Part shown: one piece after another, positions 4,580-5,688 of the stretch
How positions within the stretch are numbered: position 1 is the first letter of the stretch
Layout: each line of letters starts with the position of its first letter
Source of the DNA: Devosia sp.
Lineage (GTDB): Bacteria > Pseudomonadota > Alphaproteobacteria > Rhizobiales > Devosiaceae
Length of the DNA: 5,688 nucleotides
Assembly (NCBI GenBank): GCA_011322005.1
Contig: DROE01000296.1
Coordinates: 1-5,688, forward strand
Direction: 5' to 3'
Position numbers and translations under genes: made by a program
Notes under the pieces: model-generated
Told to the model about the DNA's origin: nothing
The model's input: only the letters and a program-made list of their open reading frames with translations
Databases searched by the model: none

Positions 4580-5688
4580 ATGGCATCCTGGTGGACCCGC
4601 CTGACCGGCGGGCGCGCAAACGCGCCTGAAGAACAAAAATCTGCGAACAACCAGTCCCTGTTTGCACTCACCGGCATTGCTGATGCCTGCTGGAGCGCGC
4701 AGGGGTTCTCATCGCTGGCCCACGAGGGCTATGCAAGCAATCCGGTGGTTTATCGCTGTGTGCGCATGATTGCCGAGGCCGCAACCCGGGTTCCGCTGGT
4801 GGTGCGGGAATCCGGCGCGGTTCTGAACGAGCATCCCGCGCTTGCCCTGCTGGCCAGACCCAATCCGCGCCAGTCGGGCACAGAAATGCTCGAGGCGCTC
4901 TATAGCTATCTCCATACCGCCGGAAACGCATATCTCGAAGCGGTAATCGTTGAGGGCGAGGTCAAGGGGCTATTTACCCTGAGGCCCGACCGCATGTCAG
5001 TCGTGGCCGGAAAGGATGGCTGGCCGGTGGCCTATGATTACACCGCTGGCGGTCGCACCGTCAGGTTGAGCCAGACTGCGCACCGGATACCCAAAGTGCT
5101 GCATGCCACCTTGTTCCATCCCCTTGATGACCACTATGGGCTCGCTCCGCTGGAAGCTGCGCGCTTTTCGCTCGATACGCACAATGCAGCTGCCAAATGG
5201 AACAAGGCGTTGCTCGACAATGCGGCACGCCCCTCCGGTGCGCTGGTCTACTCGGCCGCTGCCGGCAATCTGAGTGACGAGCAGTTCCGCCGCCTCAAGG
5301 ATGAGCTGGAAGTCGGGTTTCAGGGCGCCGCCAACGCGGGTCGGCCCATGGTGCTTGAGGGGGGTCTGGACTGGAAATCCATGGCGCTCTCGCCCCGCGA
5401 TATGGACTTTATCGAAGCCAAAAACGCCGCCGCCCGCGAGATAGCACTGGCCTTTGGCGTGCCGCCCATGCTGCTGGGCATTCCCGGCGACAATACCTAC
5501 GCCAACTACGCCGAAGCCAACCGGGTGTTCTGGCGTCAAAGCATAGTGCCCCTGGTGCGGCGCGTGAGCCAGATGCTGGGGTGCTGGCTGGCACCGACTT
5601 TTGAGGGTTCTTTCGAACTCGTTCCCCGCCTTGATGACATCGAGGCGCTCGCCGAAGACCGGACAGCCCTCTGGCAGAGGGTGGGAAA
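4580..5688 (+). CDS. HK97-family phage portal protein (GTA g3 type), cut by right edge
   Basis: An open frame runs from ATG 4580 to the window end without a stop: 369 codons plus two bases. The portal is the dodecameric ring at one capsid vertex through which the terminase packs DNA and to which the neck attaches. Landmarks in order are NPVVYRCVRMIAEA from residue 54, HPALALLARPNPRQSG from about 89, an AGNAYLEAV strand near 113-121, FHPLDDHYGLAPLEAA near 180-195, SPRDMDF near 272-278, and FGVPPMLLGIPGDNTYANY at 292-310 with EANRVFW after it. The last block is highly typical of HK97-type portals and of the alphaproteobacterial GTA form. Family members are about 390-400 residues, so only the last few dozen residues are missing. 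It follows the large terminase by 29 bases with its own RBS. A capsid protease and major capsid protein would be expected next. No frameshift or internal stop is seen. Confidence 0.93.
   Translation, partial: MASWWTRLTGGRANAPEEQKSANNQSLFALTGIADACWSAQGFSSLAHEGYASNPVVYRCVRMIAEAATRVPLVVRESGAVLNEHPALALLARPNPRQSGTEMLEALYSYLHTAGNAYLEAVIVEGEVKGLFTLRPDRMSVVAGKDGWPVAYDYTAGGRTVRLSQTAHRIPKVLHATLFHPLDDHYGLAPLEAARFSLDTHNAAAKWNKALLDNAARPSGALVYSAAAGNLSDEQFRRLKDELEVGFQGAANAGRPMVLEGGLDWKSMALSPRDMDFIEAKNAAAREIALAFGVPPMLLGIPGDNTYANYAEANRVFWRQSIVPLVRRVSQMLGCWLAPTFEGSFELVPRLDDIEALAEDRTALWQRVG

Noticed and set aside
4997..5539. Minus-strand open frame (180 codons) opposite the portal gene
   Set aside because: The plus strand carries the portal gene with its conserved FGVPPMLLGIPGDN block; the antisense frame is a shadow.
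1..5688. Novel defence system, retron, CRISPR, tRNA or insertion sequence
   Set aside because: I found no repeat arrays, cloverleaf-like folds, transposase or reverse transcriptase motifs on either strand.

Overview
The window looks like chromosomal DNA of an alphaproteobacterium, most likely Hyphomicrobiales (Rhizobiales). The reasons are the penicillin-binding protein 1A N-terminus with its LLEADAWLDS-type motif, a YcgN-family protein, and a terminase/portal set that resembles the head genes of alphaproteobacterial gene transfer agents (GTAs). By eye the DNA is moderately GC-rich and base use is even throughout. Non-ATG starts are common: four of the six genes have TTG or GTG as their best start. 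Genus cannot be assigned from this sequence alone.

Layout. (1) Positions 1-339, minus strand: the first 113 codons of a class A penicillin-binding protein (PBP1A), running off the left edge. (2) 340-477: a divergent intergenic region with a TTGACA hexamer facing the PBP gene, a 15-nt imperfect direct repeat and a small hairpin. (3) 478-927, plus strand: a YcgN/UPF0260 cysteine-cluster protein. (4) 955-2739: a TPR protein with a C-terminal sulfotransferase domain. It lies 27 nt after the YcgN stop in the same reading frame and probably forms an operon with it. (5) 2740-2863: a spacer with a CTTATC/GATAAG dyad next to a TATAGT hexamer, probably the control region of the packaging genes. (6) 2864-5688: a small terminase-like protein, a large terminase, and an HK97-type portal protein cut by the right edge.

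How the genes fit together. The last three genes are the DNA-packaging start of a tailed-phage head module. The small subunit holds and presents DNA, the large subunit is the ATP-driven motor and nuclease, and the portal is the capsid channel. No integrase, repressor, replication gene or att-like repeat lies between the module and the housekeeping genes to its left. The order small terminase, large terminase, portal matches genes g1-g3 of the Rhodobacter-type GTA, so a domesticated GTA is my preferred reading; a prophage remnant is the alternative. The left half is cell-envelope and general metabolism. The TPR-sulfotransferase has recognisable PAPS-binding motifs and a Glu resembling the catalytic residue of tyrosylprotein sulfotransferases, but its substrate is unknown.

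I saw no RNA genes, insertion sequences or CRISPR arrays.
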